Made by a program: the position numbers and the translations under genes. A model generated the notes under the pieces. It worked only from the letters and a program-made list of their open reading frames with translations, did no database searches and was not told the DNA's origin. Positions 33,551-40,998 of a stretch of DNA of 64,000 nucleotides are shown here, piece after piece. Every line of letters begins with the position of its first letter. The first letter of the stretch is position 1. The stretch lies in contig NZ_JACHVU010000014.1 of the NCBI RefSeq assembly GCF_014190915.1, positions 81,406-145,405 of the forward strand, given 5' to 3'. Source of the DNA: Mycolicibacterium iranicum (lineage in GTDB: Bacteria > Actinomycetota > Actinomycetes > Mycobacteriales > Mycobacteriaceae).

Positions 33551-34342
33551 CTAGCGTCCGTAGCGTCGGTGCCTGGCGCTGTAGTCGCGCAGCGCCCGCA
33601 GGAAGTCCACCCGGCGGAACTCCGGCCAGTACGCCTCGGTGAACCACATCTCCGAATACGCGCTCTGCCACAGCAGGAACCCGGACAGCCGCTGCTCCCC
33701 CGATGTCCGGATCACGAGATCGGGGTCCGGTTGGCCCGAGGTGTAGAGGTTCTCCGAAATGGCTTCGGCGGTGACCGATTCGATCAGTTTGTCGCCGCTG
33801 ACGCCGTTGGCGAGTTCCTTGCCCAGCAGTGCGCGCACGGCGTCGACGATCTCCTGGCGGCCCCCGTAGCCGACCGCGACGTTGACGTGGAACGAGCCGC
33901 CGTTGCCGTCGGTCGACCGGACGGCATCGCGAAGCCGACGGGCCGACTCCTCGCCGATCAGCTCGAGGTCCCCGACGGTGCGGACGCTCCACTGGTTGGC
34001 CGGCGCGCAGATCTCCTCGACGACCTCGGTGATGATCTCGATCAGCGTGGCCAGCTCGCCGCGGTCGCGCTGCAGGTTCTCGGTGGACAGCAGATAGACC
34101 GTGGCCATCTCGATGCCGGCTTCGTGGCACCAGCGCAGCATCTCGGCGATCTTGCCGGCGCCGACGCGGTAGCCGTAGCTGACGTCATCGTGGCCGAGCT
34201 CACGTGCCCACCGCCGGTTGCCGTCGCACAGAACGGCAATATGACGGGGAAGGTCGGATCGCTTGAGTGACAACCCCTGACGCAGCCGCATCTCGTAGAG
34301 CCGGTACATCGGCTCCTTGAGTCGCCGCGGAATGAGGTCCAC
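33551..34342 (-). CDS. Short-chain Z-prenyl diphosphate synthase (Rv1086-like, Z-farnesyl diphosphate synthase)
   Basis: 263 residues from the GTG at 34342 (VDLIPRRLKEPMYRLYEMRLRQG), one residue longer than I recall for Rv1086. UPP synthase superfamily motifs: HIAVLCDGNRRWAR (catalytic Asp), VYLLSTENLQR, HVNVAVGYGGRQEI and DLVIRTSGEQRLSGFLLWQSAYSEMWF. The M. tuberculosis orthologue makes omega,E,Z-farnesyl diphosphate, primer for decaprenyl phosphate used in arabinogalactan and LAM synthesis. IPP for it comes from the MEP pathway (ispH in this window). Divergent from the hemolysin III gene (56 bp). Confidence 0.93.
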   Translation of the reverse strand: MDLIPRRLKEPMYRLYEMRLRQGLSLKRSDLPRHIAVLCDGNRRWARELGHDDVSYGYRVGAGKIAEMLRWCHEAGIEMATVYLLSTENLQRDRGELATLIEIITEVVEEICAPANQWSVRTVGDLELIGEESARRLRDAVRSTDGNGGSFHVNVAVGYGGRQEIVDAVRALLGKELANGVSGDKLIESVTAEAISENLYTSGQPDPDLVIRTSGEQRLSGFLLWQSAYSEMWFTEAYWPEFRRVDFLRALRDYSARHRRYGR

Positions 34343-34398
34343 GATGTTCCAGACTACTGTGACGCGAGGAAGCCCCAAGGGCAGTCAGCGGAGGTGAA

Positions 34399-35127
34399 AT
34401 GCCGACATCGCTCGAACCGTGGTACTCGGCCGATTCGTCGCGAGGACCCGAGGACCTTCCCGAAGCGGTCGCCGAAGGCGTCGCCCAGTTCCTGGGCAAG
34501 CCGCGGCTGCGCGGATGGATCCACGTGTACTCGGCGGTCATCGCGGTCATCTGCGGTGCCACGCTGGTCGCGGTGTCGTGGTCGGTGGTCTCGACGCGCG
34601 CCGGCATCGCCACGCTGATCTACACGCTGACGATCGTCGCCATGTTCGCCGTCAGCGGCACCTATCACCGGGTGAACTGGACGTCGGCCAACGCGCGCAA
34701 GTGGATGAAGCGCGCCGACCATTCGATGATCTTCGTGTTCATCGCCGGCAGTTACACGCCGTTCGCGCTGCTGGCGGTGGGCGACGACGGCATGGTGCTG
34801 TTCTGGATCGTGTGGGGCGGCGCACTGGCCGGGGTGGCGCTGAAGATGCTGTGGCCGTCGTCGCCGCGCTGGCTCGGCGTGCCGCTCTACATCCTGTTGG
34901 GGTGGGTCGCGGTCTGGTTCATCGGCCCGATCATGGAGGGCGCGGGCGTCGCGGCGGTGGTGCTGCTGATCGTCGGCGGCGCGCTCTACAGCATCGGCGG
35001 CGTGCTCTATGCGCTGAAGTGGCCCAACCCGTGGCCCACCACGTTCGGGCACCACGAGTTCTTCCATGCGTGCACTGCCGTCGCGGCGATCTGCCACTAC
35101 ATCGCGATGTGGTTCGCCGTCTTCTGA
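34399..35127 (+). CDS. Hemolysin III / PAQR-type seven-helix membrane protein (Rv1085c-like)
   Basis: 242 residues; ATG at 34399 preceded by GGAGGTGAA. Seven membrane helices with the family residues: E and GTYHRVNW (Ser-Gly-x-Tyr-His), ADHSMIFVFIAGSYTPF (H and S/D cluster) and the C-terminal GHHEFFHACTAVAAICHY (H-x-x-x-H). These His/Asp residues form the metal site of PAQR/hemolysin III proteins. Function in mycobacteria is unknown; annotated hemolysin by homology. Confidence 0.92.
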   Translation: MPTSLEPWYSADSSRGPEDLPEAVAEGVAQFLGKPRLRGWIHVYSAVIAVICGATLVAVSWSVVSTRAGIATLIYTLTIVAMFAVSGTYHRVNWTSANARKWMKRADHSMIFVFIAGSYTPFALLAVGDDGMVLFWIVWGGALAGVALKMLWPSSPRWLGVPLYILLGWVAVWFIGPIMEGAGVAAVVLLIVGGALYSIGGVLYALKWPNPWPTTFGHHEFFHACTAVAAICHYIAMWFAVF

Positions 35128-35158
35128 CACCCCGCCCCTTGCCACCCCTCACCGCTCA

Positions 35159-35427
35159 CCGCGAGCGTGCGTGTCTGCAGCCAACACGCCGCGCCAATGC
35201 GAGAGTTTGCGCACGCTCGCGAGGCGCGCTCGACACACTCCACGCACGCTCGCGACCGCAGGCCCGGCTTATTCCACGCACCCTCGCGACCGTAGGCCCA
35301 CGCGGGGCCCGACGCGCTCAAGACACCCCACGGAACCTTCCCCGCGACGCCCACACCGTCTCGCCGCGAGCGTGCGCGAACTCCCGTTGCTGACCGGCGA
35401 GTTGCCCGCAGACACGCACGCTCGCGG
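35159..35427. repeat. Noncoding repeat block bounded by 20-bp inverted repeats
   Basis: The 350-bp gap between convergent genes (35128-35477) holds no gene. CCGCGAGCGTGCGTGTCTGC at 35159-35178 is exactly inverted at 35408-35427. Inside are further copies of the 11-mer GCACGCTCGCG or its complement at 35211-35221, 35244-35254, 35278-35288 (one mismatch) and 35365-35375. A 27-bp stretch at 35239 is repeated at 35273 (25 of 27 positions, period 34). Layout resembles a small non-autonomous element or a cluster of dispersed palindromic units. From about 35432 to 35480 the plus strand is almost pure purine. Confidence 0.75.
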
Positions 35428-35477
35428 ACAACGAAAGGGGCTAGGGGGAAGGGAGAAGGGGAAGAGAAGAGAAGAGC

Positions 35478-35852
35478 TCAGGAAGACAGCTGGGTGATGT
35501 TCTGCGGGCCCCAGTAGGCCTTCATCGACGTGATCTGGCCTTCGCCGTTGAACGTCATCACCTCGATGGGCTCGATGCGCATCGCGCCGCCGACCGTGAT
35601 GGCGAAGACGAACGCCGCCTCGTGTCCGCCCGCGCGGAACTCACGCAGCTCGGTCGTGATCTCGCCGCCCTCCACCATTTTGTAGAAGCCGGCGATGGCC
35701 TGACGACCGATGTGCACCTCGCCGCCGCCCACGGGATCTTCGAGCGTCGCGTCCTCGGCGTAGAGAGCGGCGACGGCGTCCGCGCTGCCGCCGGCGACGG
35801 TGTCGAGGTAGCGCTGGACGAAACCTTGCAGGACATCGGGCTCAAAGCTCAT
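35478..35852 (-). CDS. Ketosteroid-isomerase (KSI) homologue, SnoaL/NTF2 fold
   Basis: 124 residues from the ATG at 35852. It aligns along its whole length with delta5-3-ketosteroid isomerase of Comamonas/Pseudomonas: VQRYLDTVAGGSADAVAALYAEDATLEDPVG at residues 12-42, FYKMVEGG, EAAFVFAI and a C-terminal FNGEGQITSMKAYWGPQNI. The catalytic Tyr (Y15) and general base Asp (D39) are conserved; the second active-site Asp is replaced by Glu (E97, in EPIEVMTF). Such an enzyme would move the steroid double bond after 3-beta-HSD action. It lies 10 bp downstream of the DUF255 gene. Confidence 0.82.
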   Translation of the reverse strand: MSFEPDVLQGFVQRYLDTVAGGSADAVAALYAEDATLEDPVGGGEVHIGRQAIAGFYKMVEGGEITTELREFRAGGHEAAFVFAITVGGAMRIEPIEVMTFNGEGQITSMKAYWGPQNITQLSS

Positions 35853-35862
35853 GTGCGGCAGG

Positions 35863-37884
35863 CTACACGGAGGGTGCGAGCGCGGCGGCGAGATCCTCGA
35901 CGGTCGTGACGGGCAGGTCGCAGACCCGTCCGCGGCACACGTAGGCCGCGTCGGCGCCCCCGACCCGCGGCCGGTCCCGCAGCAGCTCGGCGGAATCCGT
36001 CGCCCCGCCCACCACGACGGCCCCGCCGGGGGCGAGGGCACGCGCGGCCGCCAGCAGTTCCGAGTCGGGGCCCTCGCAGGAGACGGCGATCTGGATCGGC
36101 CCGCGCACAGCCGCCTCGGCGACGGCGAGCCAGTGCCCGGCCGAGCGGGGAACCCGGGCCGGCAGCACCGTCGCACCGGCCAGCGTGGCCTCGGCCGCAG
36201 CCGAATACCGTTGCGCCGCAGCCTCGGGCGCGAGGTGCGCCGCGAGTAGCAGCGCCTCGGCGACGAGTGAGGCGCCCGACGGTGTCGCCCCGTCCATCGG
36301 ATCCGACGGCCGCAATACCAGCTGCTCGGCGTCATCGGCGGTGTCGAACCAGCGGCCCTGCTCGTCGGGGTCGGCGAAGTGGTCGAGGGCCACGTCGAGC
36401 AGCCCGAGGACGTCGTCCAGCCATTTGCGCCCGCCCGTGGCCTGGTAAAGGGTCAGCAGTGCGGTTGCCAGGGCCGCGTAGTCCTCGAGGATCGCCACGC
36501 TGTCGCCGACCACCCCGCCGAGGCTCGAGCGTCGGAGCCGGCCGTCGACGAGATGCAGGTCCAGTAGCGCGCGGGCGCAATCGATTGCCGCGGTGAGATA
36601 TTCGGGACGACCCAGTACGAATGCCGCGTCGGCGAGGGCGGTGATCGCCAACCCGTTCCACGCTGTGACGACCTTGTCGTCCCGTGCCGGCTGGGGACGC
36701 GCCCCGCGCGCCTCGCGCATCGCCGACCGGACCCGCTCGTAGCGGTCGATGTCGTCGGGGTCGCGGCGCAACTGCAGCACCGAGGCGCCGCGCTCGAACG
36801 TCCCCTGCGTGGTGACGCCGAAAAGGTCTGCGGCCCAACGGCCGTCGTCATCGCCCAGCACCTCGGTCAGCTGTCCGGGCGTCCACACATACGTGGCACC
36901 CTCGACCCCGTCGGTGTCGGCGTCCAGCGATGAGACGAACATCCCGTCGCGCCGGAGATCGGCGAGCAGGAAGCGGGCGGTCTCGTCGGCTACCCTGTGC
37001 GCCAACGGGTTTCCGGTGCGGCGCGCCCAGTGCGCATACACGCCGAGCAGCTGTGCGTTGTCGTAGAGCATCTTCTCGAAGTGCGGGACGACCCACGACG
37101 CGTCGACGCTGTAGCGCGCGAAGCCGCCGGCGAGCTGGTCGTAGATCCCGCCACGCGCCATCGCGTCGCAGGTGCGGGCGACGGCCCCCAGGGCTGCGGG
37201 CGACCCGGTGCGCTCGTGGTGGCGCAGCAGGGCTTCCAGCAGCGCCGACGGCGGGAACTTGGGTGCGCCGTTCGGCGACGTGGAGAACCCGCCGTTGACC
37301 GTGTCCTCGTCCCGTAGGACTGCAGCGACCGCCTCATCGCACGTCTGAGCATGCACCGGCGGGCCCCCACCGGGCAGACCCGACGCCATCGACCGCAGTT
37401 CCCCGGCGATGTTGTCCGACGTCTGCTCCACGTCGGCCCGCCGGGTCCGCCACGTGTCGGTGACCGCGTCGAGCAACTGCAGGAACGTGGCCTTCGGGTA
37501 GTAGGTGCCGCAGAAGAACGGCCGGCCGTCGGGGGTCAGGAAGCAGGTCATCGGCCAGCCGCCCTGTCCGGTCATCGCGACGGTCGCGCTCATGTAGACC
37601 GCGTCGAGGTCCGGACGTTCCTCGCGGTCGACCTTGATGCAGACGAAGTTCGCGTTCGCGACCGCTGCGACGTCGTCGTCCTCGAAGGACTCGTGGGCCA
37701 TCACGTGACACCAGTGACACGCGGCGTAGCCGATCGACAGCAGGATCGGCACGTCGCGCCGGGCGGCCTCGGCGATCGCCTGCGCCGTCCACTGCTGCCA
37801 GTGCACGGGGTTGTCGGCGTGCTGCCTCAGGTACGGGCTGGTGGCGTCCGCGAGCCTGTTCGACGAGCTCTCAGCTCGGCTCAC
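35863..37884 (-). CDS. DUF255 thioredoxin-domain protein (Rv1084-like, YyaL/spermatogenesis-associated 20 family)
   Basis: 673 residues from the GTG at 37884 (VSRAESSSNRLADATSPYLRQHADNPVHW), equal to the Rv1084 length. The N-terminal thioredoxin-like domain has the CxxC motif in YAACHWCHVMAHESFED and the following NFVCIKVDREERPDLD; the rest is an (alpha/alpha)6-type glycosidase-like barrel with GGIYDQLAGGFARYSVDASWVVPHFEKMLYDNAQL. Function is uncertain; redox or cellobiose-epimerase-like roles are suggested by the folds. Its start lies inside the 3' end of the preceding Rv1083-like gene (14 bp overlap). Confidence 0.92.
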   Translation of the reverse strand: MSRAESSSNRLADATSPYLRQHADNPVHWQQWTAQAIAEAARRDVPILLSIGYAACHWCHVMAHESFEDDDVAAVANANFVCIKVDREERPDLDAVYMSATVAMTGQGGWPMTCFLTPDGRPFFCGTYYPKATFLQLLDAVTDTWRTRRADVEQTSDNIAGELRSMASGLPGGGPPVHAQTCDEAVAAVLRDEDTVNGGFSTSPNGAPKFPPSALLEALLRHHERTGSPAALGAVARTCDAMARGGIYDQLAGGFARYSVDASWVVPHFEKMLYDNAQLLGVYAHWARRTGNPLAHRVADETARFLLADLRRDGMFVSSLDADTDGVEGATYVWTPGQLTEVLGDDDGRWAADLFGVTTQGTFERGASVLQLRRDPDDIDRYERVRSAMREARGARPQPARDDKVVTAWNGLAITALADAAFVLGRPEYLTAAIDCARALLDLHLVDGRLRRSSLGGVVGDSVAILEDYAALATALLTLYQATGGRKWLDDVLGLLDVALDHFADPDEQGRWFDTADDAEQLVLRPSDPMDGATPSGASLVAEALLLAAHLAPEAAAQRYSAAAEATLAGATVLPARVPRSAGHWLAVAEAAVRGPIQIAVSCEGPDSELLAAARALAPGGAVVVGGATDSAELLRDRPRVGGADAAYVCRGRVCDLPVTTVEDLAAALAPSV

Positions 37885-38152
37885 GCTTCGATCCGTCGGC
37901 CGGGTTCTCGGTGGACAGGTCGGGGTCGGCGTCGGGCGCACCCTCGACGCCGTCGTCGTCGAACGATTCCGGCAGCTTGCGCAGGTGCCGGTTCATTGAC
38001 CAGACCAGGAAGAACACCGCGATCAGCAGCAGCACGATGATGATCAGCCCGACCGGGCTGGCCTTGCCGAAGTCCGGGCCGGTCTGGCGCGGCTCGTCCT
38101 GGGCCAGTACGCCCGTCATCAGTTCCAGGCCGAACATCATCGTGTCGGTCAT
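37871..38152 (-). CDS. Small membrane protein (Rv1083-like)
   Basis: 93 residues, start at 38152. One membrane helix (VGLIIIVLLLIAVFFLVWSM, about 34-53) with a basic flank NRHLRK and an acidic, Pro-rich cytoplasmic tail ending SKREPS. It sits between mca and the DUF255 gene, exactly as Rv1083 lies between Rv1082 (mca) and Rv1084. It starts one base downstream of the mca stop and overlaps the next gene by 14 bp. Function is unknown. Confidence 0.8.
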   Translation of the reverse strand: MTDTMMFGLELMTGVLAQDEPRQTGPDFGKASPVGLIIIVLLLIAVFFLVWSMNRHLRKLPESFDDDGVEGAPDADPDLSTENPADGSKREPS

Positions 38153-38153
38153 G

Positions 38154-39023
38154 TCAGCGTCCTTCGATGCCGGCGAACAGGTCGGTCTCGGGCAGCGACA
38201 CCGGCACCCGGGAGCGGGCCAGCTCGAACTCCTCGGTCGGCCACAGCCGCTGCTGCCACTCCATGGGGGTGGTGAAGAAGAAGCTCTTCGGGTCGATCTG
38301 CGTGGCGTGGGCCAGCAGTGCCTCGTCGCGTTGCGCGAAGTACTTCGAGCATTCGATGCGGGTGGTCACCCGCTTGTCGAGCACGTCGTCGTCGGGATCC
38401 CACGTCTCCAGCCACTTGGCGAACGGGCCCTCTTCGCCGTTCTTGGCGAACTCGTCCTGCAGCACCTGCATGCGCTGACGCAGGAATCCGTGGTTGTAGT
38501 ACAGCTTCGCCACGCTCCACGGCTCCCCCGCGTCGGGGTAGAGCAGGTGGTCGGCCGCCGCCTCGTACGCCGCGACCGACACCTGGTGGCACTTGATGTG
38601 GTCGGGGTGCGGGTAGCCGCCGTTCTCGTCGTAGGTGGTCATCACATGCGGCTTGAACTCGCGGATCACGCGGACCAGCGCCTCGGTCGGCACCTCCAGC
38701 GGTTCCAGCGCGAAGCATCCCTCGGGCAGCGGGGGCAGCGGATCGCCCTCGGGCAGGCCCGAATCGACGAACCCCAGCCAGTGGTGCTCCACACCGAGGA
38801 TCTCGGCCGCTCTGGCCATCTCGTCGCGGCGGATGTCCGGCATCCGGCCGTGGACCTCGGGGATGTCCATGGCCGGGTTGAGGATGTCCCCGCGTTCTCC
38901 GCCGGTCAACGTCACGACCATCACGCGCACGCCTTCATCGACGTAGCGCGCCATCGCCGCGGCACCCTTGCTGGACTCGTCGTCCGGGTGCGCGTGCACG
39001 GCCATCAACCGCAGTTCGGTCAA
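38154..39023 (-). CDS. mca: Mycothiol S-conjugate amidase
   Basis: About 289 residues from a TTG at 39023 (reads LTELRLMAVHAHPDDESSKG), preceded by AGAAGGA; this matches the length and N-terminus of M. tuberculosis Mca (MSELRLMAVHAHPDDE). An ATG six codons later would cut off the first strand. Zinc ligands are in AHPDDE and GYPHPDH, with TLTGGERGDILNPAMD between. Mca cleaves mycothiol conjugates of electrophiles and drugs, releasing a mercapturic acid for export. The gene heads an operon with the Rv1083-like, DUF255 and KSI-like genes. Confidence 0.93.
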   Translation of the reverse strand: MTELRLMAVHAHPDDESSKGAAAMARYVDEGVRVMVVTLTGGERGDILNPAMDIPEVHGRMPDIRRDEMARAAEILGVEHHWLGFVDSGLPEGDPLPPLPEGCFALEPLEVPTEALVRVIREFKPHVMTTYDENGGYPHPDHIKCHQVSVAAYEAAADHLLYPDAGEPWSVAKLYYNHGFLRQRMQVLQDEFAKNGEEGPFAKWLETWDPDDDVLDKRVTTRIECSKYFAQRDEALLAHATQIDPKSFFFTTPMEWQQRLWPTEEFELARSRVPVSLPETDLFAGIEGR

Positions 39024-39128
39024 CCTGGTCCTTCTCAGCTCTTCGCCTACTCGATCGCTCACGCAGAAGTTCAACCACGGGAGTGGCCCTATAGTTCCAG
39101 GTCTAGTAGACCCATCCGACCGACGGGC

Positions 39129-39563
39129 ATGCAAAACGAGATGATCGACCGCCCCACCGCCCGCTACGGCGGGCAGCGAATCGACCGCCGCACCGGCAGG
39201 CGGATCGCCATCGGCCTCACCGCGCTGGTGGCGATCCTCGGCGTCGCCATCGCCGCCGTGGCGTTCTCCCGGTTCGGTTCCAGCGAGGTCAAGGGCGAGA
39301 TGGCCGGGTACGAGATCGTCGATCCGCACACCGTCGACGTCACCATCAGCGTGACCCGTGACGATCCGTCGCGCAGCGTGGTCTGCATCGTGCGCGCCCG
39401 CTCCAAGGACGGCGAGGAGACCGGCCGGCGCGAGGTGCTCGTCCCACCGTCGCAGGACACGACGGTCCAGGTCACCACCCCCGTCACGTCCAGCAGGCCG
39501 GTGGCGATCGGCGACGTCTACGGGTGCGGAACCGAGGTCCCGGGATACCTGATCGCCCAGTAG
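39129..39563 (+). CDS. DUF4307 membrane-anchored protein (Rv1081c-like)
   Basis: 144 residues from the ATG at 39129; a second ATG at 39141 (MIDRPTARYGG) is equally plausible. Motif RPTARYG near the start, one membrane helix (RIAIGLTALVAILGVAIAAVAF, about 25-46) and an exported domain with two cysteines (VVCIVRAR, YGCGTEVPG) that likely pair. The family is restricted to actinobacteria and uncharacterised. It is divergent from mca (105 bp between starts) and lies upstream of greA. Confidence 0.82.
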   Translation: MQNEMIDRPTARYGGQRIDRRTGRRIAIGLTALVAILGVAIAAVAFSRFGSSEVKGEMAGYEIVDPHTVDVTISVTRDDPSRSVVCIVRARSKDGEETGRREVLVPPSQDTTVQVTTPVTSSRPVAIGDVYGCGTEVPGYLIAQ

Positions 39564-39625
39564 CGGGCAGACGCGCGACGAACGCTCGCCTGCGAAATCG
39601 TGAAATTCCGATGGCCCGCCGGTGG

Positions 39626-39665
39626 TATGCTGGGCCGATACACGGTTCCTGCTGGGGCCGTGTAT
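39626..39665 (+). promoter_or_regulatory. Candidate greA promoter and leader hairpin
   Basis: In the 233-bp gap before greA, TATGCT (39626-39631) fits a mycobacterial -10 element. It is followed by an 8-bp perfect inverted repeat, ATACACGG at 39638-39645 and CCGTGTAT at 39658-39665, with a 12-nt loop. The hairpin would fall at the 5' end of the transcript or serve as an operator. About 130 bases of untranslated leader then precede greA. No -35 element is clear. Confidence 0.35.
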
Positions 39666-39796
39666 TGCTGCATTTTGGAGCTCAGAACCGACGCTCGATC
39701 GCGGCAGTACACGTCACGACAGATCCCGGCGCCGTGCCAGAACCTTCGACCTTCTGAGGCGACATCGCACGGAAGCAACGACGACAGGAGTGCGAC

Positions 39797-40291
39797 ATGA
39801 CCGACACCCAGGTCACCTGGCTCACCGAAGAGTCCTACGACCGACTCAAGGCCGAGCTCGACCAGCTGATCGCCAACCGCCCCGTCATCGCCGCCGAGAT
39901 CAACGACCGACGCGAAGAGGGCGATCTGCGCGAGAACGGCGGCTACCACGCCGCCCGTGAGCAGCAGGGCCAGGAAGAAGCCCGCATCCGCCAGCTGCAG
40001 GAACTGCTGAACAACGCCAAGGTCGGCGAGGCGCCCAAGCAGTCCGGTATCGCCCTGCCCGGATCCGTCGTGAAGGTCTACTACGACGACGACGAGAACG
40101 ACACCGAGACGTTCCTGATCGGCACCCGTGAGCAGGGCGTCAGCGACGGCAAGATCGAGGTGTACTCCCCCAACTCCCCGCTCGGCGGCGCGCTGATCGA
40201 CGCCAAGGTCGGCGAGTCCCGCTCCTACACCGTGCCCAGCGGCAACACCGTCAAGGTCACGCTGGTCAGCGCGGAGCCCTGGCACGGCTGA
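39797..40291 (+). CDS. greA: Transcription elongation factor GreA
   Basis: 164 residues; ATG preceded by ACAGGAG. The N-terminal coiled coil (EESYDRLKAELDQLIANRPVIAAEINDRREEGDLRENGGYHAA, with the acidic D-L-R-E-N tip reaching the polymerase active site) and C-terminal FKBP-like domain (GSVVKVYYDDDENDTETFLIG, SPLGGALIDAKVGES) are both complete. GreA rescues backtracked RNA polymerase by stimulating transcript cleavage. Orthologue of Rv1080c. Confidence 0.96.
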   Translation: MTDTQVTWLTEESYDRLKAELDQLIANRPVIAAEINDRREEGDLRENGGYHAAREQQGQEEARIRQLQELLNNAKVGEAPKQSGIALPGSVVKVYYDDDENDTETFLIGTREQGVSDGKIEVYSPNSPLGGALIDAKVGESRSYTVPSGNTVKVTLVSAEPWHG

Positions 40292-40297
40292 TTCTGT

Positions 40298-40312
40298 GGG
40301 CCCGGCGGGCCC
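40298..40312 (+). terminator. Possible greA terminator hairpin
   Basis: GGGCCC-GGC-GGGCCC forms a 6-bp all-GC hairpin seven bases after the greA stop. There is no U-tract, as is frequent with mycobacterial terminators, so this is a weak call. Confidence 0.3.
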
Positions 40313-40329
40313 GGGTTAGTCTCCAGCGC

Positions 40330-40998
40330 ATGGCCCAGATCGCAGAGGACCTTTTTCTGCTCCTGGTCGACAACGCCTCCGCGCAACCCGGGCTCGACGA
40401 TCCACGCCGCGGCCGCGCGCTCGCGGCAGCCTCACTGCTCGATCTCGCGCACGCGTGCCGGGTGCGCCCCTCCGTCGACGGCGAACCCGTCCCCGCGGGG
40501 CGCCTCGTCGCGCTCGACGCGCCCGGACCGATCGACCCGGCGGTGGCTCCGGCGTTCGCGCTCCTGAAGACCCGGCCGCTGCAGCCCGGGGCGGCGATCA
40601 AGAAGCTGGGCCGCGACGCACAGGGCCATCTCGTCGGACATCTGGAGCAGGCCGGGCAACTTCAAAAAATCAACTCCGGCAGGCTCTTCGGGCGCAGCCA
40701 GACGTTCCCGCTGACCGGGCGGGACCGCGTCGCCACGGCTCGCGCGGCGTTGATGGGGGCGCTGTTCGAACGTCGGCCGCCCGCGCCGGCGACGGCGGGC
40801 ATCATCACCGTGCTGCACGCGGTGGACGGGTTGGGCGCACTGCTGAGCCTCAACGACCGCGGCTGGCGCTGGGTGCATGCCCGCGCGGGCGAAATCGCCG
40901 GCGGCAGTTGGGTCGACGAGGCGCCGGCGGGACTGCCCGAGGTGAACCTGGCGGTGACCGCGTCGGCGGTGCGTCAGGCACTCGCCCAACTGAACTAG
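40330..40998 (+). CDS. GPP34 (GOLPH3-like) family phosphoprotein
   Basis: 222 residues from the ATG at 40330. Family features: an N-terminal helix AQIAEDLFLLLVDNASAQP, the GRALAAASLLDLAHACRVR segment, FALLKTRPLQPGAAIKKLG, and a C-terminal TARAALMGALFERRPPAPATAGIITVLHAVDGL. Eukaryotic GOLPH3 binds phosphatidylinositol-4-phosphate at the Golgi; bacterial GPP34 proteins are uncharacterised but may bind phosphoinositides, which are abundant in mycobacteria. Overlaps the metB 3' end by four bases. Confidence 0.88.
   Translation: MAQIAEDLFLLLVDNASAQPGLDDPRRGRALAAASLLDLAHACRVRPSVDGEPVPAGRLVALDAPGPIDPAVAPAFALLKTRPLQPGAAIKKLGRDAQGHLVGHLEQAGQLQKINSGRLFGRSQTFPLTGRDRVATARAALMGALFERRPPAPATAGIITVLHAVDGLGALLSLNDRGWRWVHARAGEIAGGSWVDEAPAGLPEVNLAVTASAVRQALAQLN

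Noticed and set aside
32097..33554. 485-residue plus-strand ORF
   Set aside because: Shadow of the polytopic membrane protein gene; highly Arg/His/Gln-rich and without motifs.
36649..36665. KstR-like AACnnGTT core
   Set aside because: Lies inside the DUF255 gene and lacks the outer T of the consensus.
40298..40312. greA terminator as a strong call
   Set aside because: The hairpin is short and has no U-tract, so it is kept only as a low-confidence feature.
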